36,534 nucleotides of DNA from Saprospiraceae bacterium (GTDB lineage Bacteria; Bacteroidota; Bacteroidia; Chitinophagales; Saprospiraceae): NCBI GenBank assembly GCA_023299965.1, contig JALZVN010000087.1, forward strand, positions 1 to 36,534, given 5' to 3'. This document shows positions 9,059 to 20,384 of this stretch, piece after piece (positions within the stretch are counted from its first letter, which is position 1; each line of letters starts with the position of its first letter). Below the pieces are notes generated by a model. The model ran no database searches and was not told where the DNA came from. It worked only from the letters and a program-made list of their open reading frames with translations. The position numbers and the translations under genes are program-made.

Positions 9059-11203
9059 ATGATGTTAAAAAAACTATTACCAATTTTAGCGGTTTTGAGC
9101 TTGGTTGGTTGTACTCCTAAGGTGAGTGCTCCCTCTATATCAGGACCTACGATGCCTAATAAACCTGAAATGCCTGCGAAAGAGGACATGATGGACGAAG
9201 GCAAAGCCATGGTTGAAGATGCCATGAGTAAAATAAAACCTGGTATCGACCTAAAAAATATGAATCCAGCGGTCAGTCCTAAGACTGATTTTTATACCTA
9301 TGCCAATGGTGGATGGATGGAGTCTACAGAAATACCTGCTGATGAATCTAGATGGGGTGGATTTAGTGAACTTGGAGATAACAATAGCAAAATGGTGCTT
9401 GCTCTAGTGGACAAAGCACTCAAAATGAAGAATGTAGATCCGAAAAGCGACGAAGGAAAAGTGGTCAACTTTTTTAACACGGCGATGAATACGGATATGA
9501 GAAATGAAAAAGGTTTTTCTACCATTCAGATTTACTTGGATCGTATCGCAGAGATCAGAAATACAGACGACCTACTTGACTATTTCGTAAAAGCTGAACC
9601 CTATTTTGGAGGCTTATTTGGAGTATTTGTGGGTTCTGATCCCAAGAATAGTAATATGAATGCCTTGTACTTGGGAGGTGGAAATCTCGGTCTTCCTGGA
9701 AGAGATTTTTATATGAACACTGGTGAGGATGACCAGAAGAAAAGAGACCAATATGTAGCGTTTACTGCCAACCTACTGAAGATGTCTGGTATCGCTGAAG
9801 AAGCTGCGATGGCTCAGGCGGAGCGCATCTTGAAGTTGGAAACACGTATGGCTGAGTCTATGTTGCCAAAGGAAGAAATGAGAAACCCACTAAATAGGTA
9901 TAATCCTAAAAGTTTGGCAGAGCTAAATGAATTGGCGCCAAATATCAACTGGAAAAAATATCTTGACGGAATCGGTGCTAAAGGATATGAGCAAATCATA
10001 GTAAGTCAACCAAAATATATCCAAGAAGTAAATAAGATCTGGGAAACAGAAAGCCTAGGAACTATCAAGGAGTATCTAAGATGGGGCGTAATCAATGATG
10101 CAGCTGGATTCTTGACAGATGCCGCTAACGAGGAAAATTTTGATTTTTATGGTAGAACGCTGCGTGGTCAACAGGAGCAAAAGCCATTGAATGAAAGAGT
10201 ACTCAGAACTACAAGTGGTGTACTTGGTGAGGCATTAGGTAAGTTATACGTGAAAGAATATTTTCCACCAGAGGCTAAGGCTACTGCCCTTCAAATGGTA
10301 GAAGACTTACGTACTGCTTATGCAAGCCGTATCAACAATCTACCTTGGATGTCTGATGAAACTAAGGTAAAGGCAATTGAGAAGCTGAATACATTTAGAA
10401 TCAAAATTGGATACCCTGATAAGTGGAAAGACTATAGCTCACTAAAGGTAGATACTTATGAAGATGGTGGTTCATTCTATAGAAATATGTTGAATGCCAG
10501 AAAATGGAGATTTGATCAAAATATCGTAAAAATCGGTAATGAAGTAGATAAGGATGAATGGTTTATGTCTCCGCAAACGGTGAATGCATACTATAATCCT
10601 CCATACAATGAAATCGTATTTCCAGCGGCTATTTTACAAGCTCCTTTCTTTGATTTTAAAGCGGATCCAGCATCAAACTATGGTGGTATCGGTGGCGTTA
10701 TAGGACACGAATTTTCTCATGGATTTGATGATCAAGGTGCAAAGTATGATGCTGAAGGAAACTTGAATAACTGGTGGACAGACGAGGATCTTGCACAATT
10801 TGAAGAGCGTGGAAATGCACTAATAGAGCAGTACAATAGTTATGAGCCTCTACCTGGAGTATTTGTAAACGGTAAGTTTACATTAGGAGAGAACATAGGT
10901 GATCTTGGTGGTATCAATGCTGCGTATGATGCACTACAAATCTATGAAGCAAGGGAAGGTGAAACAGGTAAAATCGATGGTCTAAATCAGGATGAGAGAT
11001 TCTTTATCAACTGGGCTACTATTTGGAGAACTAAGATGCGTGATGAAGCTATGAAAAATAGAATCAAAACGGATCCTCACTCTCCAGGACAATATAGAGC
11101 TGTAGGACCAATCATCAATATGGAGGCGTTCTATAAGACTTTTGATATCAAGCCTGGTGATCCTATGTATATTGCCCCTGAAAACAGAGTGAATATCTGG
11201 TAA
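9059..11203 (+). CDS. M13 family (neprilysin/PepO-like) zinc metallopeptidase, lipoprotein
   Basis: VIGHEFSHGFDDQGAKYDAEGNLNNWWT (HExxH), ENIGDLGGINAAYDAL, and lipobox LSLVGC. Start at 9059 (MMLKKLLPILAVLSLVGC) preferred over the ORF-track start at 8942. Confidence 0.93.
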   Translation: MMLKKLLPILAVLSLVGCTPKVSAPSISGPTMPNKPEMPAKEDMMDEGKAMVEDAMSKIKPGIDLKNMNPAVSPKTDFYTYANGGWMESTEIPADESRWGGFSELGDNNSKMVLALVDKALKMKNVDPKSDEGKVVNFFNTAMNTDMRNEKGFSTIQIYLDRIAEIRNTDDLLDYFVKAEPYFGGLFGVFVGSDPKNSNMNALYLGGGNLGLPGRDFYMNTGEDDQKKRDQYVAFTANLLKMSGIAEEAAMAQAERILKLETRMAESMLPKEEMRNPLNRYNPKSLAELNELAPNINWKKYLDGIGAKGYEQIIVSQPKYIQEVNKIWETESLGTIKEYLRWGVINDAAGFLTDAANEENFDFYGRTLRGQQEQKPLNERVLRTTSGVLGEALGKLYVKEYFPPEAKATALQMVEDLRTAYASRINNLPWMSDETKVKAIEKLNTFRIKIGYPDKWKDYSSLKVDTYEDGGSFYRNMLNARKWRFDQNIVKIGNEVDKDEWFMSPQTVNAYYNPPYNEIVFPAAILQAPFFDFKADPASNYGGIGGVIGHEFSHGFDDQGAKYDAEGNLNNWWTDEDLAQFEERGNALIEQYNSYEPLPGVFVNGKFTLGENIGDLGGINAAYDALQIYEAREGETGKIDGLNQDERFFINWATIWRTKMRDEAMKNRIKTDPHSPGQYRAVGPIINMEAFYKTFDIKPGDPMYIAPENRVNIW

Positions 11204-11247
11204 AAATATTTCTTTTGTTTTCGATATTTTATACTATTTATAATATC

Positions 11248-11285
11248 AAAAAGCGCAACTCATAACATTGAGTTGCGCTTTTTTT
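11248..11285. terminator. Bidirectional terminator between convergent genes
   Basis: AAAAAGCGCAACTCA (11248-11262) / TGAGTTGCGCTTTTT (11269-11283), 15-bp perfect stem with 6-nt loop. Confidence 0.85.
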
Positions 11286-11964
11286 ATGCCTCTATTACTT
11301 GGATTAATGAAGGAGAATTGTTGCGTACATTCCCAACTTCTTTGCCTACTTCATGATACTGGATCTCTTCTGGATTTAATGGTCTAATGCTATCTAATGC
11401 ATCTTGGGGGGATATGCTTAAGTCCAACCATGAATCTTCCTCTCCTGGTATTATAAGTGCAGGCATTCGATCATGGATATGCGCTATTTTCTCTATAGGT
11501 TTTTGAGTAATAAGCGTAAAGCTTTGTATGATCTGTCCAGAAGGAGACTTCCATTTTTCCCATAGACCTGCGATAAGAAACAGCTCAAAATTGGGCAGTC
11601 CAATCCTGAATGGAGTCTTGGTACCATCTCTATGTCTCTTCCACTCATAGAATCCATCAAACGGTACTACGCAGCGTTGGTTGACTGCTGCTTTCTTAAA
11701 GCTATTTTTTTCTAGAATGGTCTCTTTACGCGCGTTAAGCATCCGATATCCTACCTTCACATCCTTTGCCCAAGGTGGAATCAAACCCCATCGCATACAG
11801 TCAAAATGATCCGAATCCGCCTTAATGACAGGCATATTATGCGATGGTGCCACATTGTAGTTGGGTAATGGATTGTATCTTTCTAGATCTTCAGAGTAGA
11901 AGCCTTTACCAAATTTAAGCTCCAGCTGTTTTTCATTGACGGTAAGAGAACTTCGTCCGCACAT
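11284..11964 (-). CDS. yedK: SOS response-associated peptidase (SRAP; YedK/HMCES family)
   Basis: N-terminal MCGRSS with catalytic Cys2; YNVAPS; CMRWGLIPPWAKD; NARKETI; CVVPFDGFYEWKR; HDRMPALI. Confidence 0.95.
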   Translation of the reverse strand: MCGRSSLTVNEKQLELKFGKGFYSEDLERYNPLPNYNVAPSHNMPVIKADSDHFDCMRWGLIPPWAKDVKVGYRMLNARKETILEKNSFKKAAVNQRCVVPFDGFYEWKRHRDGTKTPFRIGLPNFELFLIAGLWEKWKSPSGQIIQSFTLITQKPIEKIAHIHDRMPALIIPGEEDSWLDLSISPQDALDSIRPLNPEEIQYHEVGKEVGNVRNNSPSLIQVIEA

Positions 11965-12165
11965 AATAAGATTATTAAGCCCTAAAAGTACTAATTACAA
12001 ATTAGACCTTGGTATAACACGAAATCAAAACAAATCCTATAGCCATGGCTGTGAATAGCATTTTTTGGTCAAAATCCTTGTCACAATATGTTAGAAACAT
12101 TTTCAAAATCAGGCTTCTTGGCACGAATTTGCCATTATACATATTACATTAATTCCTGATTTAAA

Positions 12166-12384
12166 ATGACTGAAAAAGAACTCATATCAACATTGGAAAG
12201 CATGAATACGGTAACCTATCAGTTGGAAAGACACTATGAGTTTTTACTGCTATGTAAATCAGATGATAAGGAGGCGATGGTCAACCTATACAATACACGC
12301 CATAAACTCAATGCTATCCTTAAGAATCTATATGAGGCTGAAAAACAGCTCATAGAATACTCTTTTGAACTAAATGTAGAATAG
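12166..12384 (+). CDS. Small hypothetical protein, predicted helical
   Basis: 72-aa ORF in an intergenic position with plausible composition; no family recognised. Confidence 0.5.
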   Translation: MTEKELISTLESMNTVTYQLERHYEFLLLCKSDDKEAMVNLYNTRHKLNAILKNLYEAEKQLIEYSFELNVE

Positions 12385-12445
12385 AATACAATTACTTCCT
12401 AGAATAAATCCCTTACACTAGCTATATTTGTGCAAAACGCAATTT

Positions 12446-12901
12446 ATGGCTAAGTATATCATCCCTTTTAGTTTTCTGTTAGTCTTAGGTCTTTTCTCTT
12501 GTGATAAAGGAGAAAGAATTCTTAATAACGATATTGAAGAGATAGAAGAATACCTGGAAGATAATAACCTAACTGCTGAGCGCACTGCAAACGATTTGTT
12601 TTATGTAGTCCAAGAAGAAGGTAATGGTGAGTTTCCAACTTTATCAAATGAGGTAACTGTCGACTACCATGGATACTTTCCAAATGGTAACGTTTTTGAT
12701 TCTTCTGTAGTTAGAGGAGTTCCAGCCACTTTTCCACTTTCACAAGTGATTCGAGGCTGGCAAGAAGGAATTCCGTTTTTCTCCAAGGGTGGCAAAGGAA
12801 TATTACTAATCCCCAGCCATTTGGCTTATGGAGAAGCAGGTACTCAAGGAATCCCAGGTAATCAAGTAATTATTTTTGATGTCAACCTATTGGATTTTTA
12901 A
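12446..12901 (+). CDS. FKBP-type peptidyl-prolyl cis-trans isomerase, lipoprotein
   Basis: VTVDYHGYFPNGNVFDSS..PLSQVIRGWQEGIPFFSKGGKGILLIPSHLAYGEAG; lipobox LGLFSC. ATG at 12446 preferred over the TTG start at 12428. Confidence 0.92.
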   Translation: MAKYIIPFSFLLVLGLFSCDKGERILNNDIEEIEEYLEDNNLTAERTANDLFYVVQEEGNGEFPTLSNEVTVDYHGYFPNGNVFDSSVVRGVPATFPLSQVIRGWQEGIPFFSKGGKGILLIPSHLAYGEAGTQGIPGNQVIIFDVNLLDF

Positions 12902-13589
12902 TCCTCAACCTAAAATATATTTCCTCTTAGCACCTTCATTTTGAATTTGCATGTTGATGGTCTATCTGACCACGATTGAGTAGTATATCTTAACTGACTA
13001 TCCGTTTGTTGAATACCGAAATAAATTGTCGGAATTTTCAGAATAGGATATGAATGCTTAGTTTTTGCATAGCTTTTCAGCACTAAGATTGATCTTATTA
13101 ATATTTTAGATCGGTATACAATATGCGAATAGTCAATATATCATTACTGTTTACGCGTTCATCATGAACGACGAGATCTGATGCTACAATCGTTTTTGGG
13201 AACATTGTATCTCGATTCTTCTCTCCTTTATTTTAATGAATATGGGAGGTACTAAATATTCAGATTTACAATAGAAGAAACTTCATCGTATTCACTTTTT
13301 CTACCATTTTTATCAAATCTTACAATAAGAGCGAGCTGTTTTCAACTCGGTATTAAGGTCTGCATTAGTGAGTAGTCCTTCCATTTAAAAATGTAAGTAT
13401 AATTCTATTTTAAGGCATGCTTTATTTTAAGCTTCGGCATAAATAAAAAACCATCTCACTGATTATCATCTGTTTATGTTTTCCAATTTCATTTTCAATC
13501 TTGACTAAACAAGAAAAATAGGCCTTAATTTTCCCAACTGTTTTATATAATAATCGTATTATTAACTTTGAGTCATCAAACAATAAAAG

Positions 13590-14669
13590 ATGAATAAGAA
13601 TAACTACGTGGCTATCATGGCCGGAGGAATAGGAAGTAGATTTTGGCCTGCTAGTAGAGTAAATAGACCTAAGCAATTTTTAGATATTATGGGTACCGGA
13701 AAGTCCCTAATTCAACAAACTTGTGATCGGTTTCTTAACCTATGCCCTAAGGAAAATATATTCATCGTTACCAATAGCATCTACAAGGATCTTGTAAAAG
13801 AGCATTTGCCATTTATCACGGACAATCAAATACTCTGTGAGCCATCTAGAAATAATACTGCACCTTGTGTTGCCTATACTGCTTTGAAATTGGCTGCATT
13901 GAATCCGGATGCGAACCTGGTCGTAGCCCCTTCAGATCACATTATTCTCAAGGAGGGAGCGTTTATAGAGGCTCTAAAGCAAGGATTGGATTACACGAGT
14001 AAGAATGATGCATTACTGACATTGGGCATTTCTCCTACTCGCCCTGATACTGGCTATGGCTACATTAAATTTTCAAATGATAACCAAGAGGGAGTACATA
14101 AAGTAGAGCGATTTACGGAAAAACCAGATTTTGATACTGCTAAAACCTTTGTCACTTCTGGTTCTTACCTCTGGAATGCGGGAATCTTCCTTTGGAAAGT
14201 TTCTAGCTTATTGAGTGCTTTTCAAAAAAATGCTCCAGAGATATACGATATACTGGCAGCTGGAAACGAGTACTACAACACCGATCAAGAGCAGGCATTC
14301 ATAGACAAAGCTTATCCTACGACACCGAGTATCTCTATAGATTACGCCATTATGGAAAAGGCCGATAATGTATATACCATTCCTTCAGAGTTTGGCTGGT
14401 CGGATTTGGGTACCTGGGCTTCTTTGCATGCGGAATCTGATAAGGATGATCATGGCAATAGCAGTAATTCTGAAAATGCACTATTTTTTGATAGTAAGGA
14501 TAATATGATCCGACTACCAAATAATAAGCTAGCTGTTATCAATGGTTTGGAGGACTACATCATAGTAGATGAAGATGACGTATTGCTAATCTTTCCAAAG
14601 GCAAAGGAGCAAGAAATAAAGCAGATCACAGGACTCATCAAGGAAAAGAAGGGAGAGAAATTTGTTTAA
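13590..14669 (+). CDS. manC: Mannose-1-phosphate guanylyltransferase
   Basis: MAGGIGSRFWPASRVNRPKQFLDIMG; VAPSDHIIL; FTEKPD..YLWNAGIFLWK; SIDYAIMEK; GWSDLGTW. Confidence 0.95.
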   Translation: MNKNNYVAIMAGGIGSRFWPASRVNRPKQFLDIMGTGKSLIQQTCDRFLNLCPKENIFIVTNSIYKDLVKEHLPFITDNQILCEPSRNNTAPCVAYTALKLAALNPDANLVVAPSDHIILKEGAFIEALKQGLDYTSKNDALLTLGISPTRPDTGYGYIKFSNDNQEGVHKVERFTEKPDFDTAKTFVTSGSYLWNAGIFLWKVSSLLSAFQKNAPEIYDILAAGNEYYNTDQEQAFIDKAYPTTPSISIDYAIMEKADNVYTIPSEFGWSDLGTWASLHAESDKDDHGNSSNSENALFFDSKDNMIRLPNNKLAVINGLEDYIIVDEDDVLLIFPKAKEQEIKQITGLIKEKKGEKFV

Positions 14670-14987
14670 TGCTAGACAGATTTTTCTAGAAAATTCTCAT
14701 AGTTGATCTTAAGCTTTTAGAACTAATACCATTTGAAGTTTAAAGGACATTTATACACCAGAAATAAGAACAACAAATATAGGGCTATCAATACTTGAAG
14801 ATGGCTATATATGTAAACTAGCAGGCTCATACTCCATGTTTTAGAGGCGGTAGACAAACAGTTTTAGAACTCTATTTTCTAAAACCTGCTATTCCGATCT
14901 TTTTAGATTTTAAGATTTTGATTAGAATTAAGCTAAATCTTTAAGTTTTAGTATTTTGTGTGCATATTATTAAACACGAAAAGGAAT

Positions 14988-15344
14988 ATGGAGGATCAGA
15001 CAAACTCACATCACAAAGCCCCGCATCCAAAATGGAATGATAAAGAATTTTGTGCTTTTCTTTTATTATATTCAGCAATGGCAGATAATGTCATTACTTC
15101 GGAAGAAAGAGACATGGTGCTTGAAACAGTCGATGCTGAAGTATATGATCAATTGTTGGACGAACTTAATGCAAACACAGAAGCAGAGAATAAGGCCATC
15201 TTGATGAGCTATAAAGGTCTTTACTTCCCTACCCTTGCACGCAAAAAAGAATTATTGTATTTGGTAAAGAAAGAGTTCTACGCTGACCATGATTTTAGCG
15301 CGGTTGAAATAGAATTGTATAATACTTTGAAAGGTATGATGTAG
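14988..15344 (+). CDS. Hypothetical protein, possibly TerB-like helical protein
   Basis: MEDQTN... with FCAFLLLYSAMADNVITSEERDMV resembling TerB-like sequences. Weak assignment; ORF-track start is 14958. Confidence 0.6.
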   Translation: MEDQTNSHHKAPHPKWNDKEFCAFLLLYSAMADNVITSEERDMVLETVDAEVYDQLLDELNANTEAENKAILMSYKGLYFPTLARKKELLYLVKKEFYADHDFSAVEIELYNTLKGMM

Positions 15345-15356
15345 TAAATCAAGAGG

Positions 15357-16379
15357 TTATTTTCTAAAAGGAACTTCTTGATCGAAGACAGAGAAACCCG
15401 CAAATATTCCAAAGCCACCTTCTATATTGTTGGATATATTATTCGACTGGACAAACAATGGATTACTTCCAGCTTGTGACAGTCTGTATCCCTCAACGAA
15501 GTAATTGTGATACTCTTTTGATACAGATCGCAATTCATACCTAATTGCGCTTGGATAATGATCATCAGCAATAGCAAACTCTATATCAAAATTTAGCTTT
15601 TGAGAATCCCCTTCAAAATTCTTATTAGTGAAATGAGCTCCAAAAAATACAGGCGAATTAACCGCATTTACTATGGTAGCGTCTGTGCCTATTTCCTCAG
15701 CTAAGTTTTCATCATTAATATTGATTTGGGCATGTGGTCTTCGACCATCGGGAGAATCAGTTACTAGCCATACTCTCAGATGAAATTGCTTCTCTATATC
15801 AATTGTGTTATCCAACTCAAATGAAGTTTCAGAAAAATACCTTGTGGTTCCCTCTAATTGACCATCTTTTGATTTCTTGAAGTCGTTGACTTCTAGATTT
15901 TCAATTTCCGTTATGTTAGGTACATGGCTTTCCGCCGTTACTGTTGGATAATCCGGATGCTCAACAGTTAATGTGTAAGTATAGCCATCAGCAGGTACTG
16001 TATTATCTGTACGATAGATTATTCGGTCCGAGTTATTAATCGCATAAGAAATAGCTTCTTCAGTGATAGCTTCACTAACCGTGGCACCCCCTGGGTCTAC
16101 TTCTTTGTCCTGCTTGTCTTCTCCATCCATTGGTCGCGAAGTAACAGATACTCGAGCGTCGTTTATATAATTTGAAGCGGAATATTCAAGAATAGATTGG
16201 GTCGCCGTCACCTCAATATTGATATTGTGATTATCAGTAAAAAAATCGTTAGGGGAAAAAAGGCTAAAAATCGCTAAATCTTGCTGCTCATCACCAAAAT
16301 CCAAGATTACTTCTTTCTCACAAGAAAAGAAGGCGCCAGAAATACCAAGCAAAAAGAAAAATTTATACAGCCTATTCAT
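15357..16379 (-). CDS. DUF4249 domain-containing lipoprotein
   Basis: Lipobox GAFFSC; EKEVILDFGDEQQDLAIFSLFSPND; located immediately downstream of a TonB-dependent receptor, as is typical of this family. Confidence 0.85.
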   Translation of the reverse strand: MNRLYKFFFLLGISGAFFSCEKEVILDFGDEQQDLAIFSLFSPNDFFTDNHNINIEVTATQSILEYSASNYINDARVSVTSRPMDGEDKQDKEVDPGGATVSEAITEEAISYAINNSDRIIYRTDNTVPADGYTYTLTVEHPDYPTVTAESHVPNITEIENLEVNDFKKSKDGQLEGTTRYFSETSFELDNTIDIEKQFHLRVWLVTDSPDGRRPHAQININDENLAEEIGTDATIVNAVNSPVFFGAHFTNKNFEGDSQKLNFDIEFAIADDHYPSAIRYELRSVSKEYHNYFVEGYRLSQAGSNPLFVQSNNISNNIEGGFGIFAGFSVFDQEVPFRK

Positions 16380-16500
16380 TGATTTGGATTCTTATAGGGC
16401 AATAACCAAAGATATCGAAAAATATAGATAAAAGCTATTAATGTAAGCTATTTACCAGAATAAACCCTAAAACTATTTGCTTGAATAGAGATATGCCTAA

Positions 16501-19215
16501 TTAAAACCCGATAGAGTAGTTGATTGAAGGGGTTATTGGTAATAAGCTCACTGAGGCAAACTGTAATTGACTAAGATTATCGGGGTCTCTTCTAAGTCTA
16601 TAATAGATAGGGTTTAGGCTGTTATATAAGTTGTATATACCAATCTGAAGAGACTGCTTAAATCCTCTTTTTTCAAACCTATAATTCACGCCAAGATCCA
16701 ATCTATGATTGGCAGGAAGCTGTACCGCATTTTTAGGGGATAGAATAGGTATTGCTATAGGATCTATATCAGGAAATGGTGAAGGAACTCCATAAACGCT
16801 AGTAGGAATAGTCAAATTAATGCCTGAACTATATGTCCAGGTAGCGTTAGCACTCCATTTTTCATTTATTGCATATACTCCCCCTATATTAGCTACATGT
16901 CTCAAGTCAAATCTATACGGGAATACTTCTCCATTATTAATTTCATCAAACTGTCTGTCTGTTTTAGAGTATGTATAGTTTATTTTGCCCGAAAAGCGTT
17001 CGCCTTCTTTTATCAATCCTAGCTCCAATCCTCGACTAGTCCCTTGCCCCTGAGTTACCTTAGATTCGAAGTTGAGTGCGTTAATGATATTGGTAGAGCT
17101 TCCTTCTAAAAATTCTACTAAGTTATCAAACTCCTTGTAATAAACATCTGCAGTAAATCGGATACCCTCAGGAAATTTCCATTGCATACCCGCAGTAATA
17201 TGAGTAGCCGTCTCAGGTAATACGTTTTCGGAGGCTGGTACCCAAATATCACCTGGAAGTCCAATATCTGATTTAGTCAACAAATGAAGATGTTGAACAA
17301 TTTCTAGATAAGACGCAGAAAAAGACAGGTTATCGTTGAGGTTAAAATCAAGACTGATACGAGGCAAAATTGACAAATCTTGATATTCTTCATAGTCCCA
17401 AAATCTTGCATGTAGTCCTAAAGTAAAATATAATTGTCGACTCAAGGAGATACCCGTTTCGGTATAGGCGAAACTTTCAAAAGTCTCTATATCCTCTATA
17501 TTCAATTGTTCTTCGATTGATAAATTAATAGTATCCAACATAGGAGAAGTCAGATTTTCTAGATCTATACCATTTTGAAAGGAACCTGGACTAAAGGAAT
17601 GACCAATAGCTCCTGCCCCAAATTTGAAATTTATCCGATCAGAATACAAAAATTCAGCGTCTGTTCTGATCCCTATATCTCTAACTTCAGAAGCAAAGGC
17701 TCTCTCTGAAAAAATAAGATCCGTTCTTCCATTATCATATTCGCCAATGGATTGAAAAACCTCAGAAGAAGAGAAGTTATATCTTGAAGAGTATGCAGTC
17801 GTATTTGCGAATATCTTATCTCCAAACAAATGATTCCATCTCAAAGAAAGAACTTGATTGCCCCATTTCAAGGAGTCCCTATTAGAATTTGAGAAACTAC
17901 CTGGTAAAAAGGTATCGTTTACGGAGAGTATAGTATCTCGAAACACGGGTTGCTGTTTCTCGTTCAGAAAATCATCTTTCCCGTTATAAAAACTAATATA
18001 AAATCTGTCGTTTTTACCCGCCTGAAAGTTGGTCTTAATATTCAAATCTTCAAAAAAGTAATTGGAAAACCCATCTATGTTATCTCTAGCAGCTACGATT
18101 CGTGTTATCTCTGGCAGATATATATCTGTGAGCGATCGTCTGTATGAAATAAAAAAAGAGGATGCATTCTTCACGATGGGTCCTTGCAAAGTAGCCTTTG
18201 CAGCTAGTAAACCTACTGAAAGCTTTCCTTCAACTCTCTGGTTATTCCCTTCAGTTGTTTGGACATCTATGACAGATGATAATCTCCCTCCATACTTCGC
18301 GGGAAAATTTCCTTTATACAGTTTAGCACTTCGTACTGCATCAGAATTAAAAATCGATAAAATTCCGATAGCATGCTCGGGTCGATATATAGGTACTCCA
18401 TCCAATAAAACTAGATTTTGATCAAGATTTCCACCACGTACATGAAGCCCCCCTACTCCATCTGCTCCTGTATTTACTCCATTCAACTGGTATGCGGCTT
18501 GAAATAAATCTGGTTCACCACCTATACTGACCACATTTTGGATAGCGCTCAAATCTAGTCTATCCACACTAGATGAAGGTCTTCTAATAAAATCTTCAGC
18601 ATTATTATCCGCCGTTACGACTACTGTTTCAATATAAGAAGGGGTTAGTTTTACCGTAATATCTTGACTAGACTCTTTGGTAATCAATAGTCTTTGTGTC
18701 TCATAACCCAAATAAGAAATATAGATACTGTCCACATCAGGCACCCCATTAAAACTAAAGTAGCCATATTCATTACTATCCGTACCATAAGCATTGTTAG
18801 GGTTATAGATATTAGCCCCTATCAATCGTTCTCCTGTCGTTTTATCTTCTATATACCCATTGATACTTATGGTATTCAAAAGTCGAGTGTTTTCTCGAAA
18901 GAGAATGACTTGATCAGACACCAATTTAAAGGAAACATTTGTGTCTACTAAGATCCTTCTTAGTATAGACTTGAAAGCTTCATTTTTTGCTTCTATAGAA
19001 ATGATCTTGTCTTGAGGAAGTATAGAATTGCTGAAGGCAATATTTACTTTCGCTTTTAAGCTTAATTCAGTGATCGCTTCTCCTATACTTTTTTCATAAG
19101 TAGCAAACGAAAGCTTCTTGTTGATTGAGGATTGCCCAAAACAAGATGCATATGTACTTACGAATAAAAGAGATAGTATAATTAGCCTCATTTGAAAATA
19201 ATGGTTGCAATACAA
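16501..19215 (-). CDS. TonB-dependent outer-membrane receptor with N-terminal STN and carboxypeptidase-regulatory-like domains
   Basis: STN-like N-terminus (ITELSLKAKVNIAFSNSIL), INGYIEDKTTGERLIGANIYNPN (CarboxypepD_reg-like), plug and beta-barrel (GGLHVRGGNLDQNLVLLDGVPIYRPEHAIGILSIFN), C-terminal barrel strand ending in F. Confidence 0.95.
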   Translation of the reverse strand: MYCNHYFQMRLIILSLLFVSTYASCFGQSSINKKLSFATYEKSIGEAITELSLKAKVNIAFSNSILPQDKIISIEAKNEAFKSILRRILVDTNVSFKLVSDQVILFRENTRLLNTISINGYIEDKTTGERLIGANIYNPNNAYGTDSNEYGYFSFNGVPDVDSIYISYLGYETQRLLITKESSQDITVKLTPSYIETVVVTADNNAEDFIRRPSSSVDRLDLSAIQNVVSIGGEPDLFQAAYQLNGVNTGADGVGGLHVRGGNLDQNLVLLDGVPIYRPEHAIGILSIFNSDAVRSAKLYKGNFPAKYGGRLSSVIDVQTTEGNNQRVEGKLSVGLLAAKATLQGPIVKNASSFFISYRRSLTDIYLPEITRIVAARDNIDGFSNYFFEDLNIKTNFQAGKNDRFYISFYNGKDDFLNEKQQPVFRDTILSVNDTFLPGSFSNSNRDSLKWGNQVLSLRWNHLFGDKIFANTTAYSSRYNFSSSEVFQSIGEYDNGRTDLIFSERAFASEVRDIGIRTDAEFLYSDRINFKFGAGAIGHSFSPGSFQNGIDLENLTSPMLDTINLSIEEQLNIEDIETFESFAYTETGISLSRQLYFTLGLHARFWDYEEYQDLSILPRISLDFNLNDNLSFSASYLEIVQHLHLLTKSDIGLPGDIWVPASENVLPETATHITAGMQWKFPEGIRFTADVYYKEFDNLVEFLEGSSTNIINALNFESKVTQGQGTSRGLELGLIKEGERFSGKINYTYSKTDRQFDEINNGEVFPYRFDLRHVANIGGVYAINEKWSANATWTYSSGINLTIPTSVYGVPSPFPDIDPIAIPILSPKNAVQLPANHRLDLGVNYRFEKRGFKQSLQIGIYNLYNSLNPIYYRLRRDPDNLSQLQFASVSLLPITPSINYSIGF

Positions 19216-19308
19216 TAAACGTATAAAGCGGCTTAAATAAGTCTCTTTAAGGATAAATAGTGCTTTATTTTATGCTAATGGACTAAAAAATGTCGAATTG
19301 ATAATAGA

Positions 19309-20325
19309 TTATTTACATTTTCCTCCAGACAACTGGTAAGAATTGGCTCCACTCTTTATCAGCTGAAAGTCAAAAACGGCTGAGATGGTCTCTAAAACGT
19401 CCTCGGCGATAGGATCATTAAACAATGAAGTATATGGTTCATCCTTACAAGCATCATTATCTAAAGCAATTTCAATATCAAAGTGATTTTCTATATCCTT
19501 GAGCGCTCGCTCAAGTAAAATATTGTTAAACCTCAATTTTTTGGTCAGCCAAGATGTTGCATTGACAGTCCCCTGCTCATCCTTCAATAAGGTTCCCGAG
19601 TCTTTATTATATGTAGCAGACTCCGCAGCGGTCAGTAGTACTTTTGTTCTTGAATGGAGGCTAGACACTTTAACTTTACCTTCATGAACGTACACCTCGA
19701 TAACATCTCCAACAGGATTATTATCAATATTAAACTCTGTCCCAAGTACTTCTATTTTCACTCCAGAAGTATTGACTGTGAATGGTTGATTATCATTATT
19801 CCTAACCTTGAAATAAGCCTCTCCTGTCAGGTCCATATCTCTAAGATGTGTACCAAATCCATCCGCTAAAGTAAGTGTACTATTTTTATTCAATAACACC
19901 TCAGATCCATCTGACAAGGAAATAGTCTTTGTCTCCCCTTCTGTGGTATAAACTAAAGTGTTCTTTTGGTCTCCCAAAAAACTATACACCAAACTTCCCA
20001 AACCAAGCAAAACTACCGCAGCGGCTACCCAGTTATAGCTTCTAGATTTTTTCTTATGAGTATTATTACTTTCAGAGTTTAATGTAATGAGCTTAGGACC
20101 AGAGGATTTAATTTCATTGACTTTGGCTAATGCTTTATCAGCATCAAATAAATCAGTAGATTCTTCGAATGAAGGCAGATTGGTAAGTATTAGCTGATTC
20201 TCCTTTACAAACAAATCATTTTTAGACGATTGACCTCTAAAAGATTCCAACATAGCGCGCTCCTCCTGGCTAAGCTCAGAATGAGCCTGCTTCATCAAAA
20301 TCTCTATTATTTTATTCTCCGTCAT
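19309..20325 (-). CDS. FecR family anti-sigma factor
   Basis: Single TM segment WVAAAVVLLGLGSLVYSFL, then TTEGETKTISLSDGSEVLLNKNSTLTLADGF..LTGEAYFKV..PFTVNTSGVKIEVLGTEFNI. Confidence 0.95.
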   Translation of the reverse strand: MTENKIIEILMKQAHSELSQEERAMLESFRGQSSKNDLFVKENQLILTNLPSFEESTDLFDADKALAKVNEIKSSGPKLITLNSESNNTHKKKSRSYNWVAAAVVLLGLGSLVYSFLGDQKNTLVYTTEGETKTISLSDGSEVLLNKNSTLTLADGFGTHLRDMDLTGEAYFKVRNNDNQPFTVNTSGVKIEVLGTEFNIDNNPVGDVIEVYVHEGKVKVSSLHSRTKVLLTAAESATYNKDSGTLLKDEQGTVNATSWLTKKLRFNNILLERALKDIENHFDIEIALDNDACKDEPYTSLFNDPIAEDVLETISAVFDFQLIKSGANSYQLSGGKCK

Positions 20326-20384
20326 ATAAACTTTAATCGTACTACCATAAAGACACCAAATAATGGCTTTACCCCTATGTCTAC

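Noticed and set aside
17950-18951. Plus-strand ORFs within the TonB receptor gene
   Set aside because: Antisense to a conserved receptor; spurious.
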